20,933 nt of DNA from CTSoil-075 sp964292325 (GTDB lineage: Bacteria > Bacillota > Negativicutes > DSM-13327). The notes under the pieces are model-generated. The model was not told the DNA's origin. It was given only the letters and a program-made list of their open reading frames with translations, and made no database searches. The stretch lies in contig CAXYVG010000066.1 of the NCBI GenBank assembly GCA_964292325.1, positions 1-20,933 on the forward strand, given 5' to 3'. The position numbers and the translations under genes were made by a program. Shown here piece after piece: positions 6,859-15,067 of the stretch. The number at the start of each line of letters is the position of its first letter. The first letter of the stretch is position 1.

Positions 6859-6986
6859 GCGCATTATTTGTGGTACTTTATTCTGAGGTATTTTTTGTAT
6901 ATTTTCCCTCCGCTTTATTCTACCACTTACAAAGAGTCGCATTTTGTCAATTCTGAGTCCTTTTGATAATAAATCGCATTATTTTG
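6859..6986 (+). repeat. Three direct operator-like repeats (YCGCATT(A)TTTG)
   Basis: GCGCATTATTTG (6859-6870), GTCGCATTTTG (6936-6946) and ATCGCATTATTTTG (6973-6986) lie in the gap upstream of the WYL gene. Two are also followed by TTCTGAG (6881-6887 and 6951-6957). They could be binding sites for the WYL protein itself. No copy was found near the cas promoter. Confidence 0.35.
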
Positions 6987-7007
6987 CATTTTACTGCAAC
7001 ATAAGAT

Positions 7008-7051
7008 AAGGAGTAACTCCCTACAAACTACACTGTAGAGCGTTACTCCTT
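7008..7051. other. Hairpin in the WYL / PLP-enzyme gap
   Basis: AAGGAGTAAC (7008-7017) pairs with GTTACTCCTT (7042-7051), and an inner CTACA/TGTAG stem extends it. No T-run follows on either strand, so it is not a standard terminator. It lies between divergent genes and could be a regulatory or mobile palindrome. The rest of 7052-7188 shows no clear element beyond the ribosome-binding site of the next gene. Confidence 0.4.
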
Positions 7052-7188
7052 GTCTATTCTTCACACCAAATATATTTTTCTCCCACCACCAAAAAGATCA
7101 ACTCCACCGCATTCATAGAATAAAATACACCATAGTGCAAACACTCTATGATAGCAACGTCATCACTATGAGATGGGAGAAGGATAGC

Positions 7189-8514
7189 ATGAACGTCGAC
7201 TCATATTTTCGCGATTTAGTGGTTGGAGTCAATACAAAGGTGCCATTGTTTCATGGCAAATGTGTTACTTCGATCAATTTTGATAATGCAGCGACTACCC
7301 CACCTTTACATTCTGTTATGAGAGAAATCGAAAAGTTTGTTCCGTGGTATTCATCGATTCACCGTGGCGCAGGGTATAAATCCCTCCTTTCATCAGATCT
7401 CTATGAAGAAGGCAGAGACGCGATCAAGCAGTTCGTCAAAGCGGACCCCACAAAAGACGTTTTAATTTATACCAAAAATAGCACCGAGGCCCTGAATCTA
7501 TTATCGTATGTCATGGCGCAACAAGATGATAAGCAAGTGATTTTGTCTACTGATATGGAGCATTTAGCAAACGACTTACCTTGGAGAGATAGATTTGCTA
7601 TTGATTATGTCTGTATCGATCGCTATGGAATGCTTTCTCTGAAAGACTTAGAGATGAAATTGATCAAATATAGTGGTAAAGTAAAAGTAGTGACGGTTAC
7701 GGGAGCATCCAATGTAACGGGGTATAAAAATCCGATCTATAAAATCGCTGGGCTTGTTCACCAGTATGGCGCAAAAATCGTTGTAGATGGAGCACAATTG
7801 GCCCCTCACTGCCCGATTGACATGAAGCCTTATGATTCGATAGAGCATATCGATTATCTTGTTTTTTCAGCACATAAAATGTATGCACCATTTGGCATCG
7901 GGGTTCTCATTGGTCCTAAAAAAACATTTGAAAACCAAGAACCTTTTTGCAAAGGCGGTGGCGCTGTAAATCTGGTATCACACCAATTTGTAGATTGGGC
8001 TACTCCTCCTCACAAAGAAGAGGCCGGTACTCCCAATGTGATCGGAGTGGTAGCATTATTAACGGCAATTAAAACGTTACAACATATTGGTATGAATGCG
8101 ATTGACGAGTATGAGCAAGAGCTCATTTACTATGCCATTGACGGTTTGCGATCCATCAACGGTCTCACACTATACGGCTTAACACAGCACCATGAAAATC
8201 GATTGGGTATTATCGCCTTTACTCTTGCCGGAATGCATCATGAATTATTAGCAGAGATCCTGTCTTATGAAGCTGCAATTTCTGTACGAAGTGGTCTTTT
8301 CTGCGCTCATCCCTATGTGGAAAAACTACTCGGTTTGACAGATCGTGACGTAGAATATCACCGACAAAATCCGAGTATCCCCTTTCCCGGATTAGTACGA
8401 ATGAGTCTAGGTATGTATAATAATTGCAAGGAAGTCGATATTTTGATGGACCTATTAACTCAAATCGCCAAAAATAAAAATATGTATAAGCAAAAATATA
8501 AACAAGAAATGTGA
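7189..8514 (+). CDS. Class V aminotransferase-fold PLP enzyme, cysteine desulfurase-like
   Basis: A soluble fold-type I PLP enzyme related to SufS/CsdA cysteine desulfurases and selenocysteine lyases, which mobilise sulfur from cysteine. Visible hallmarks (441-residue numbering): FDNAATTPP near the N-terminus, STDMEHLAN with the PLP-stacking histidine, VDGAQLAPH, the Schiff-base lysine in SAHKMYAP (K230) and a RSGLFCAHP motif with the candidate sulfur-accepting cysteine C372. The start at 7189 is chosen because GGAGAAGG lies just upstream. An in-frame GTG at 7135 would add 18 residues but has no ribosome-binding site. No isc/suf gene is adjacent, so a housekeeping Fe-S role is unsupported and the true substrate is open. 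Confidence 0.85.
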   Translation: MNVDSYFRDLVVGVNTKVPLFHGKCVTSINFDNAATTPPLHSVMREIEKFVPWYSSIHRGAGYKSLLSSDLYEEGRDAIKQFVKADPTKDVLIYTKNSTEALNLLSYVMAQQDDKQVILSTDMEHLANDLPWRDRFAIDYVCIDRYGMLSLKDLEMKLIKYSGKVKVVTVTGASNVTGYKNPIYKIAGLVHQYGAKIVVDGAQLAPHCPIDMKPYDSIEHIDYLVFSAHKMYAPFGIGVLIGPKKTFENQEPFCKGGGAVNLVSHQFVDWATPPHKEEAGTPNVIGVVALLTAIKTLQHIGMNAIDEYEQELIYYAIDGLRSINGLTLYGLTQHHENRLGIIAFTLAGMHHELLAEILSYEAAISVRSGLFCAHPYVEKLLGLTDRDVEYHRQNPSIPFPGLVRMSLGMYNNCKEVDILMDLLTQIAKNKNMYKQKYKQEM

Positions 8515-8528
8515 TAACAAGGCTAAAT

Positions 8529-8552
8529 AGGGACAGATTTTTCATTGTCCCT
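8529..8552. repeat. GGGACA palindrome after the PLP-enzyme gene
   Basis: AGGGACA (8529-8535) pairs with TGTCCCT (8546-8552). It lies 15 bases after the stop codon and could act as a weak terminator, although no T-run follows. It resembles the GGGGACAGG elements at 13010 and 14278. Confidence 0.45.
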
Positions 8553-8580
8553 AACAAATTCTGCTTTCTAACTGCCAGTA

Positions 8581-8609
8581 TTGACAATTTTTGTACTAAC
8601 CAATAGACT
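8581..8609 (+). promoter_or_regulatory. Promoter of the SNF2 helicase gene
   Basis: Perfect -35 TTGACA (8581-8586), 17-base spacer and -10 TAGACT (8604-8609, 4 of 6). The predicted start near 8616 lies downstream of the first possible ATG (8612), which supports translation from 8663. Confidence 0.6.
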
Positions 8610-8662
8610 AAATGAATAGTATAAAAATGCACTTGCATTCTAAAGAAAGGGTTGGTACTAGG

Positions 8663-11600
8663 ATGTTAACCGATCAAAGCATCAAAAGCATTATTGCTAC
8701 GAGTAGTTCCTATTCCAATGGCTGTCACTATTATCGCCAAGGCTTTGTACGAGATGTACATTATTTTAAAGATAGAAACTATTTCACAGCAAGGGTAAGA
8801 GGCAGTAAATCTTATATTGTAGAAGTATTTTTTGATGAAACCAATCACTTGCATCGGTATGGATGCAGCTGCCCTGTCTCTTCCAACTATAGCGGACTCT
8901 GCAAACATCTGGTTGCTGTTTTAAAGTGCATACAAGCGAATTGGGATACCTATTTCCCTAAAGAAAATGCATTACCAATCAATAAACCCACCCAAAAAGA
9001 AAATTCATTGCAAATCAATAAAGCCACACAAGAGTTATTATCTTTTTTTACGAATGATCAAAAAGTGATGACAGAGCAACACACAGCGTCAATCCGACTA
9101 GTTCCTACTTATATCTTCACTAACAGAGAATACACTGCGAAAAGTTGGCTCACCTTCATGATCGGTACGGAACGATTATATGTGCTAAAAGATCTCCCTC
9201 AACTTCTAGGATCGCTCGATAGCAACCGGAGCATTATGTATGGCAAAAACTTTACATTAAATCCACAAGAAATGATATTTGATCCAGAATCTATCGGTCT
9301 CTTACAACTCATACAATCCATTTATCACGATGATAAACAACTACGAAGCTGGAGCTATAGTCCTAGTTCCTCATCACCATTTAGTGATGCGCGCAACTTA
9401 AAATTGACCAACTCTACTACATTGCAGTTTTTAGCGACGATGGAAAATAAGAGCTTCACTTGCATAATCAATGATCAAAAAATTGATCATGTGACCATTA
9501 TCGAAGAGCGACCACCATTACACTTATCAATAAAGTCCCATAGCAATGGACTCATCATTGCTACAACACTACCTAATACTACGTTCCAAGGGCTCGATGC
9601 TGATTATCAATACATTTTTCATAACAAGCTTATTTACAAGGTAGATACTCTTTTTTCCAATTACATAAAACCACTACTCAAATGTTTTGCGAGTAATAAA
9701 AAATCTGAAATTTTCATACCACAATCCGCAGTATCCGCATTTTTCTCCTCCATGCTCCCCACGTTGGAGAAAATCGCTACCGTTAAAATGAGTGCCAACA
9801 TGCTCAATAAAGTATATAAACAGCCGCTAGAAATACAAGTATATTGCGACCGTTTTGACGATGGAATCAGTGCAAGAGTTGAATTTCAGTATGATCAACT
9901 CGTCATCGATCCACTGAGTGTAGACAACAATAAAATTAATGATTTTAATGGCAAACTGCTACTTCGCTCTACACAGGACGAAAAAAAACTTCTTGATCTA
10001 TTTCAGCGTTATGGGTTTGAAGTCATAGCCGGAAAGTTTATACAAGAAGATGAAGAAAAAAGCTATTTATTTTTACAAACTGGTATACCTGAATTACGGG
10101 ATATCGCCGAAGTTTTTTATTCTGAGGATTTCAAAAATATCCAGATCAAACCAATGGGGAAAGTATCTGCTGGCGTGAGGATGAATGCTAAAAGTGATAT
10201 GCTGGAATTTTCTTTGCATTATGAAGATATCGAGCCCAATGAATTATTTGCCTTGTTAGCTTCTTATAAGTTAAAGAAAAAATATCATCGTTTGGAAAAT
10301 GGCGCCTTTATTCCTCTTGATTCTACCGATTTTCAGATGGCGACCAACCTGATTGAACAACTAGACCTTAGTGTTGATGATTTAGAGAATAAGGTAATCG
10401 AATTGCCAAAACATCGCGCGATGTATATTGATAGTTTAACCAGGGAAGATAGTGATTTTCAGATTCAACGCAGTAGTGCCTTCAAAAGAATGGTACAAGA
10501 TATCAGTGAACCACAGGATATGGAACTGACTGTACCAAGCGGCATCCAAGGTAAGCTACGCAACTATCAAAAAACCGGCTTTAAATGGTTAAAATCACTT
10601 GCCAGCTATGGCCTTGGTGGAATACTAGCTGATGATATGGGACTCGGAAAAACATTACAGGTCTTAACCTTTATTCTATCGGAAAAGCAAGAAGAACCTA
10701 TCCCTTCTCTTGTGATTGTCCCCACTTCTCTCGTATATAACTGGCAACAAGAAGTACATAAATTCGCTCCGGATTTAAAACTTACCATCGTATCTGGCAA
10801 CCCAAATGAGCGAAAAGAACAACTCAAAGATATGACATCCTCTGATATCGTAGTCACATCCTACGCACTGATTAAACGCGATATTAAATTCTATGAAGGT
10901 ATCACTTTTAAATATTGTTTCATTGATGAAGCACAACATATTAAGAATCCAGCTACACTCAATGCAAAAGCCGTTAAAAAAATCAAGGCAAACGGATATT
11001 TCGCCCTGACCGGAACGCCTATTGAAAATACATTAACAGAGCTATGGTCTATCTTTGATTTTCTAATGCCTGGTTATTTACAAACACACAAATCATTTAT
11101 CAAGAAATTTGAATTGCCAATTATAAAAGACAGAGATGAAAAAGTGCTGACCGAACTTCGACGATATATCAAACCTTTTATTATGCGCCGAATGAAAAAA
11201 ACAGTTCTCAAAGAACTGCCCGAAAAAATTGAAAATAAGATGGTCAATGAAATGACTCCCGAACAAACCAAGCTCTATGCAGCTTGGATGCTACAAGCAA
11301 AGAATGAATTTGAAAACGAGATGCAGAGCAATGGTTTTGCCAAAAGTCAGATCAAGATCTTGTCTCTACTGACTCGTCTACGACAGGTTTGTTGCCATCC
11401 TTCGTTATTTATTGAAAACTATCAAGGAGGCAGTGGCAAGCTTGATATGCTAACCGAATTAATCGAAGATGCAGTAGCTGGTGGACATCGGATTTTACTA
11501 TTCTCTCAGTTTACTGGCATGCTTGCACTGATCAAGCAAGAATTAGAAACGCGAAATATTAAATATCAATATCTAGATGGCTCCACCAAAGCAGAAGATC

Positions 11601-11941
11601 GGATACAATTGGTCACTTCTTTTAATGCTGGTGAGCAAGATGTATTTCTTATTTCACTAAAAGCTGGTGGCACAGGTCTCAATCTAACTGGCGCCGATAT
11701 GGTCATCCACTATGACCCATGGTGGAATCCCGCCGTCGAAGACCAAGCAACGGATAGGGCGTATCGCATTGGACAAAAGAATTCCGTACAGGTCGTTAGA
11801 CTGATCACCAAAAATACTATTGAAGAAAAAATTTATGAACTGCAACAGAAAAAGCGCGAAATGATTGATTCTCTAATTAAGCCTGGTGAAAACTTCCTCA
11901 CTAAAATGAGTGAAGAAGAAATACGAAAACTATTCGTATGA
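8663..11941 (+). CDS. SWIM zinc-finger, SNF2-family DNA helicase/translocase
   Basis: A 1092-residue ATP-dependent DNA translocase of the bacterial Rad54/SNF2 type. An N-terminal SWIM zinc finger is seen as C68-x-C70...C80-x-H82 (YGCSCPV, LCKHLV). A long middle region of about 550 residues matches the architecture of the bacterial SNF2-associated domain. The motor follows: GGILADDMGLGKT (Walker A 657-664 region), DEAQ (755-758), LTGTPIENTL, then DGSTKAEDR, SLKAGGTGLNLTGAD and WWNPAVEDQATDRAYRIGQ (arginine finger near 1035). All motifs are intact. The start at 8663 is preferred over an in-frame ATG at 8612, which lies before the predicted transcript start; AAAGG is 12 nt upstream, a rather wide spacing. 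The role is probably DNA repair or remodelling of protein-DNA complexes; such proteins also occur in defence loci, but no partner is seen here. Confidence 0.92.
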   Translation: MLTDQSIKSIIATSSSYSNGCHYYRQGFVRDVHYFKDRNYFTARVRGSKSYIVEVFFDETNHLHRYGCSCPVSSNYSGLCKHLVAVLKCIQANWDTYFPKENALPINKPTQKENSLQINKATQELLSFFTNDQKVMTEQHTASIRLVPTYIFTNREYTAKSWLTFMIGTERLYVLKDLPQLLGSLDSNRSIMYGKNFTLNPQEMIFDPESIGLLQLIQSIYHDDKQLRSWSYSPSSSSPFSDARNLKLTNSTTLQFLATMENKSFTCIINDQKIDHVTIIEERPPLHLSIKSHSNGLIIATTLPNTTFQGLDADYQYIFHNKLIYKVDTLFSNYIKPLLKCFASNKKSEIFIPQSAVSAFFSSMLPTLEKIATVKMSANMLNKVYKQPLEIQVYCDRFDDGISARVEFQYDQLVIDPLSVDNNKINDFNGKLLLRSTQDEKKLLDLFQRYGFEVIAGKFIQEDEEKSYLFLQTGIPELRDIAEVFYSEDFKNIQIKPMGKVSAGVRMNAKSDMLEFSLHYEDIEPNELFALLASYKLKKKYHRLENGAFIPLDSTDFQMATNLIEQLDLSVDDLENKVIELPKHRAMYIDSLTREDSDFQIQRSSAFKRMVQDISEPQDMELTVPSGIQGKLRNYQKTGFKWLKSLASYGLGGILADDMGLGKTLQVLTFILSEKQEEPIPSLVIVPTSLVYNWQQEVHKFAPDLKLTIVSGNPNERKEQLKDMTSSDIVVTSYALIKRDIKFYEGITFKYCFIDEAQHIKNPATLNAKAVKKIKANGYFALTGTPIENTLTELWSIFDFLMPGYLQTHKSFIKKFELPIIKDRDEKVLTELRRYIKPFIMRRMKKTVLKELPEKIENKMVNEMTPEQTKLYAAWMLQAKNEFENEMQSNGFAKSQIKILSLLTRLRQVCCHPSLFIENYQGGSGKLDMLTELIEDAVAGGHRILLFSQFTGMLALIKQELETRNIKYQYLDGSTKAEDRIQLVTSFNAGEQDVFLISLKAGGTGLNLTGADMVIHYDPWWNPAVEDQATDRAYRIGQKNSVQVVRLITKNTIEEKIYELQQKKREMIDSLIKPGENFLTKMSEEEIRKLFV

Positions 11942-11949
11942 GGATATTA

Positions 11950-11987
11950 GACTAAAATGGGGCAGCATACGCTACCCCATTTTAGTC
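11950..11987. terminator. Bidirectional terminator between convergent genes
   Basis: GACTAAAATGGGG (11950-11962) pairs with CCCCATTTTAGTC (11975-11987) and the stem continues inside with AGC/GCT. It sits between the SNF2 stop at 11941 and the stop of the opposite gene at 11989. T-rich sequence follows on the plus strand. Confidence 0.85.
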
Positions 11988-11988
11988 T

Positions 11989-12453
11989 TTACTTTCTGCT
12001 TTTTCCGCTTACATGCTTGATGGATAACTTGATGACTTTCGTCTGATGAGCACTACTTGCGATATAAGCTTTTCCTTTTTCCATATGAGCCGAAGAATAT
12101 TTTTCAAGAAAACCTAATAATGCCTGTTCTTTTTCTTCTTCCGCCACTTCTTTTAGCACGCCAAAGGCAATGGCACTCACATAATTCGTAGTAAATTTAT
12201 CAGCAAGTATTTCGGTATTGCCCACTACACAAAAAGATCCTTTTTTATGATAATTGATATTTTCTAATTTATGCCCTTCGGTGGCACTATGAAAATAAAT
12301 CGCGCCGTTCATATAAATGTAACTAATTGGCACTCCATAAGGATAACCATCTTCACCCATCGTCGATAAAACACCATAGTCACATTTATTGAGTAGCTCC
12401 GCTATATCTGCCAAGCTTATTTTTCTATCTACTCTTCTAAGTTCTTTAAACAT
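11989..12453 (-). CDS. Pyridoxamine 5'-phosphate oxidase-fold flavoprotein (NimA-like)
   Basis: A 154-residue split-barrel protein of the family that includes 5-nitroimidazole reductase-like proteins and many FMN- or heme-binding reductases. Visible family features: LNKCDYGVLSTMGEDGYPYGVPISYIY (described by parts: residues about 21-47), then IYFHSATEGHKLENI with the conserved histidines, and FCVVGNTEI. Such proteins usually act as homodimers in the cytoplasm; the substrate cannot be told from sequence. The gene lies 58 bases after msrB on the same strand with a GAGGGGGGAG ribosome-binding site 5-6 bases before ATG, and may be cotranscribed with msrB as a redox pair. The lysine-rich tail (KHVSGKSRK) ends beside a terminator. 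Resistance function should not be assumed. Confidence 0.85.
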   Translation of the reverse strand: MFKELRRVDRKISLADIAELLNKCDYGVLSTMGEDGYPYGVPISYIYMNGAIYFHSATEGHKLENINYHKKGSFCVVGNTEILADKFTTNYVSAIAFGVLKEVAEEEKEQALLGFLEKYSSAHMEKGKAYIASSAHQTKVIKLSIKHVSGKSRK

Positions 12454-12511
12454 GATGTCTCCCCCCTCTTTTACTATTACATCTCACTCACTTTACTGCT
12501 CGACTCTTATG

Positions 12512-12964
12512 TTAATGAGCTGTAAATAAGTCAACATACTCTCCATACCCTTCTTTGACCAAATCCTCTTTTGGAATAAAGCGCAATGCCGCTGAATTGA
12601 TGCAGTAACGTAGCTTCGTCGACGTGGGTCCATCATGAAAAACATGACCCAAATGTGAATCCGCCTCTTTACTACGCACTTCAATACGTTCCATAAAATG
12701 ACTATCATCAAATTTTTCTACCAAAGCATTATTGGATAAAGGCTTGGTAAAGCTTGGCCAGCCGCAGCTCGATTGGTATTTGTCCATAGAACTAAATAAC
12801 GGCTCGCCTGATACAATATCAACATAAATTCCCGCATAATTATGATTCCAAAATTCATTATCAAACGATGGTTCTGTTCCTTGGTTTTGCGTTACCTCAT
12901 ATTGCAGCTCTGTAAGACGTTTTTTTAATTCTTCTTTATCTTTCCAATATTTTCTTTCCATCAT
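12512..12964 (-). CDS. msrB: Peptide-methionine (R)-S-oxide reductase MsrB
   Basis: MsrB reduces methionine-R-sulfoxide in proteins after oxidative damage. The 150-residue protein matches the Bacillus-type enzyme throughout: GIYVDIVSGEPLFSS, CGWPSFTKP (C67), EVRSKEADSHLGHVFHDGP with the active-site histidines, and RYCINSAALRF with the catalytic cysteine C121. It lacks the two CXXC zinc motifs, as do other Firmicute enzymes of this form. The start is set at 12964 (MM) because GAGGAG lies 9 bases upstream. A longer in-frame opening to 13066 has no ribosome-binding site and runs through a palindromic element, so it is not used. The next gene downstream may share the transcript. No MsrA gene is in the window. 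Confidence 0.95.
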   Translation of the reverse strand: MMERKYWKDKEELKKRLTELQYEVTQNQGTEPSFDNEFWNHNYAGIYVDIVSGEPLFSSMDKYQSSCGWPSFTKPLSNNALVEKFDDSHFMERIEVRSKEADSHLGHVFHDGPTSTKLRYCINSAALRFIPKEDLVKEGYGEYVDLFTAH

Positions 12965-13009
12965 CAAAAAACACTCCTCATTTTTTCTTGCATTCAGTCT
13001 ATAGTTTTT

Positions 13010-13036
13010 GAAACAAGGTCCCTGTCCCCTTGTTTC
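13010..13036. repeat. GGGGACAGG palindromic element between MFS and msrB genes
   Basis: GAAACAAGG (13010-13018) pairs with CCTTGTTTC (13028-13036) around TCCCTGTCC. It begins one base beyond the MFS stop (minus strand) and may end that transcript. It shares the GGGGACAGG core with the element at 14278. Confidence 0.6.
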
Positions 13037-13037
13037 G

Positions 13038-14249
13038 CTACTCTGCGACGTGGCTTTTATCTTCATGTCCTGCTAACGCAAATAGTGACCAGGCGGATAC
13101 GAGGAAAAATAAAACCGCTGTGCACCAAAAAACATACGGAATTCCTAGTAACAGTGCTACCGTACCACCGCTTAATGGTCCTAGAACATTTCCTAATAAT
13201 GCAGTGCCATTTGTTACGCCATAGGCTACACCGCGTTTCCCAGGTGGTATTAGCATCGCAACAAGAGCATTGGAAACAGGCAGCATAGCCCCCATACAAA
13301 AGCCACTAGCACCACGCATAACCCCTAGCATCATGATAGAATCAACCAATGCTTGTGACGCAAAAAATATACCGGCCATAAATCCACCCACGCTCAGAAT
13401 CATTCGATGAGAAAAACGTTGACTGATGCGTCCAATTGCCACAGAAGCCAAAGCACTCGTGAGTCCCGTTACTGCAATAATCGCTCCCGTATAGCTGGCA
13501 ACCCTTGTTGTATCAACAGCTATATCTTGAATATATAACGGTAATACGGGAGCAATGATTTGAATCGCAAACTGACTTAAAAACTGTATAAACAGCATAC
13601 TTTTCATGCCAGGGATCGCCATGACCTGCCAACTTTCACTAGCCACTGACCGTTTAGTCGTGCGCACTACAGGCGTAAAATTCTCTTTCACATAAAAATA
13701 AATAATCAAGAGCGATATGTACGATAATGCGCCAAATAGCATAAAAGCATAGCGAAAGCCAAAATGATCCGCTACCAAGCCTCCAACAAGTGGTCCGATC
13801 GCGCTACCGCCAATCATTGCTGTTTGAAAAATCCCCAAGGCATAGTCTAGTTTATCTTTCGGTGTAAGGCTTGTAACCAACGCTAACGCTGCTGCAACTG
13901 ACCCACCAAAAATTCCTTGAATTGTCCGCAGTACAAATAATTGATGAACACTATGAACATAAGCCATCGCGATCATTACACTACCAAAAACCAACATCAC
14001 TTTTATGAGCATGATCTTACGTCCACGTCTATCAGCCAACGCTCCCCAGTATGGCCCAAAAAATGCCGCACATAAAGGCGCTATTCCCATTATCAAACCG
14101 GACCACAATTCCACTTCAGCTAGATCCGTAACTCCCAATTGAGTTACATAGAGTGGTATAAATGACACTACACCTGTAATGGCGCTCATACCAACTAGCT
14201 GCGCTAACCACATGGCAGCTAAGTTTTTCTCCCAACTTGACCAAGCCAT
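13038..14249 (-). CDS. MFS transporter, DHA1 (drug:proton antiporter) type
   Basis: A 403-residue integral membrane protein with about 12 hydrophobic segments. Motif A is GALADRRGRK (69-78) between helices 2 and 3, and a motif C-like glycine-rich sequence (MIGGSAIGPLVGG) is in helix 5, which marks exporters of the DHA1 drug:H+ antiporter group, resembling MdtG/Bmr-type pumps. A middle loop (about 190-215) divides the two six-helix halves. The start has GGAAGG 7 nt upstream. Flanking GGGGACAGG elements on both sides suggest a single-gene unit. The substrate cannot be inferred; drug efflux is only the family's usual role. Confidence 0.88.
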   Translation of the reverse strand: MAWSSWEKNLAAMWLAQLVGMSAITGVVSFIPLYVTQLGVTDLAEVELWSGLIMGIAPLCAAFFGPYWGALADRRGRKIMLIKVMLVFGSVMIAMAYVHSVHQLFVLRTIQGIFGGSVAAALALVTSLTPKDKLDYALGIFQTAMIGGSAIGPLVGGLVADHFGFRYAFMLFGALSYISLLIIYFYVKENFTPVVRTTKRSVASESWQVMAIPGMKSMLFIQFLSQFAIQIIAPVLPLYIQDIAVDTTRVASYTGAIIAVTGLTSALASVAIGRISQRFSHRMILSVGGFMAGIFFASQALVDSIMMLGVMRGASGFCMGAMLPVSNALVAMLIPPGKRGVAYGVTNGTALLGNVLGPLSGGTVALLLGIPYVFWCTAVLFFLVSAWSLFALAGHEDKSHVAE

Positions 14250-14277
14250 TTTTCAACCTTCCTTCATTTTTAAAACA

Positions 14278-14300
14278 GAGAACCTGTCCCCGCGTTCCCG
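14278..14300. repeat. GGGGACAGG element upstream of the MFS gene
   Basis: GAGAACCTGTCCCCGCGTTC contains GAAC/GTTC arms around CTGTCCCCGC. It lies 29 bases before the MFS start, in its probable leader, and matches the core of the element at 13010. Confidence 0.45.
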
Positions 14301-14320
14301 CTAAGTAAGCAACTATTTTT

Positions 14321-14329
14321 ATTTTATCA
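14321..14329 (-). promoter_or_regulatory. Possible extended -10 of the MFS gene
   Basis: Minus strand TGA-TAAAAT (14329-14321) about 75 bases before the MFS start. No convincing -35 is present, so this is tentative. Confidence 0.3.
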
Positions 14330-14348
14330 TAAATTGCATGAATGCCCT

Positions 14349-14399
14349 AATAATAGAAATACAGACCTGCTAACATAGCAAGTCTGTATTTCTATTATT
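14349..14399 (-). terminator. Terminator of the amino-acid ABC operon
   Basis: AATAATAGAAATACAGAC (from 14349) pairs perfectly with GTCTGTATTTCTATTATT (to 14399), with an inner TGCTA/TAGCA stem. It starts 18 bases beyond the last permease stop on the minus strand. The T-run is poor (ATTATTAGGG), but the stem is very long and nearly symmetrical, so it could serve either strand. Confidence 0.75.
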
Positions 14400-14416
14400 C
14401 AATTCTATGTTACCAC

Positions 14417-15067
14417 TTAAGAACTTCGCAAAGACATTTTTTGCTGTTGATTACGCGAGAAAATCGAAAGTGTATAATTGAGTACAAAATAAGTTAAGGC
14501 AATCGTCCCAAAAATTGCAAACACCTGCTCTGTGCTACCGTATTTCCCCATAATGATCATCCCTTTGCCGGTCAAATCTTCAATACCAACAGCCCATACA
14601 AAAGAAGTATCCTTAATGACTGTAGTAAATTGAGATACTAAAGGAGGTATCATATTTTTCAAAGCTTGTGGCAAAATAATATGAATCAGTGTAGAAAAAT
14701 AAGTAAATCCTTGCGATTTAGCTGCTTCCCACTGTCCTTTCGGAATGGAGTTTAACCCACCCCGAACAATTTCAGCAATAATAGCGGAGGTGAAGATGGT
14801 CATGGCGACAATACCAGCATTCATGGGCTGCAAACTTGTCATAAAGCGAGCTGCCAATATAAAGAGAAGTAACGGTGTATTTCGAACGATCTCAATGTAA
14901 CCAATGGCCAATTTACTAAATAACCGATGGTTCGAATAACGAGCCACCCCTAAAATCGTACCAAAAAGCATACTAAGGGCAATCGAAAGCACTGAAATAT
15001 AAAGTGTAACAAATAACCCCTGACCTAAAAACCCCAAGATCTCAGGTTGAAATAACTCCTTGATCAT
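14417..15067 (-). CDS. Polar amino-acid ABC importer permease (second)
   Basis: A 216-residue inner-membrane permease of the HisM/GlnP family. The cytoplasmic EAA loop that docks to the ATPase is seen as EIVRGGLNSIPKGQWEAAKSQG near the middle (about 95-116), followed by IILPQALKNMIPP. About five hydrophobic segments. The start overlaps the first permease's stop by four bases (ATGA), so translation is coupled. With its partner it forms the heterodimeric channel. It is the last gene of the four-gene operon, which ends at the hairpin 14349-14399. Confidence 0.92.
   Translation of the reverse strand: MIKELFQPEILGFLGQGLFVTLYISVLSIALSMLFGTILGVARYSNHRLFSKLAIGYIEIVRNTPLLLFILAARFMTSLQPMNAGIVAMTIFTSAIIAEIVRGGLNSIPKGQWEAAKSQGFTYFSTLIHIILPQALKNMIPPLVSQFTTVIKDTSFVWAVGIEDLTGKGMIIMGKYGSTEQVFAIFGTIALTYFVLNYTLSIFSRNQQQKMSLRSS

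Noticed and set aside
8612..8662. Earlier start of the SNF2 helicase at 8612.
   Set aside because: The predicted transcript starts near 8616 and no ribosome-binding site precedes 8612.
11989..12453. Antibiotic-resistance gene (nitroimidazole).
   Set aside because: The NimA-like fold is shared by many flavin or heme proteins of unrelated function; the sequence does not support a resistance claim.
12965..13066. N-terminal extension of MsrB by 34 residues.
   Set aside because: It has no ribosome-binding site, crosses a palindromic repeat and overlaps the MFS end; the MM start at 12964 has GAGGAG.
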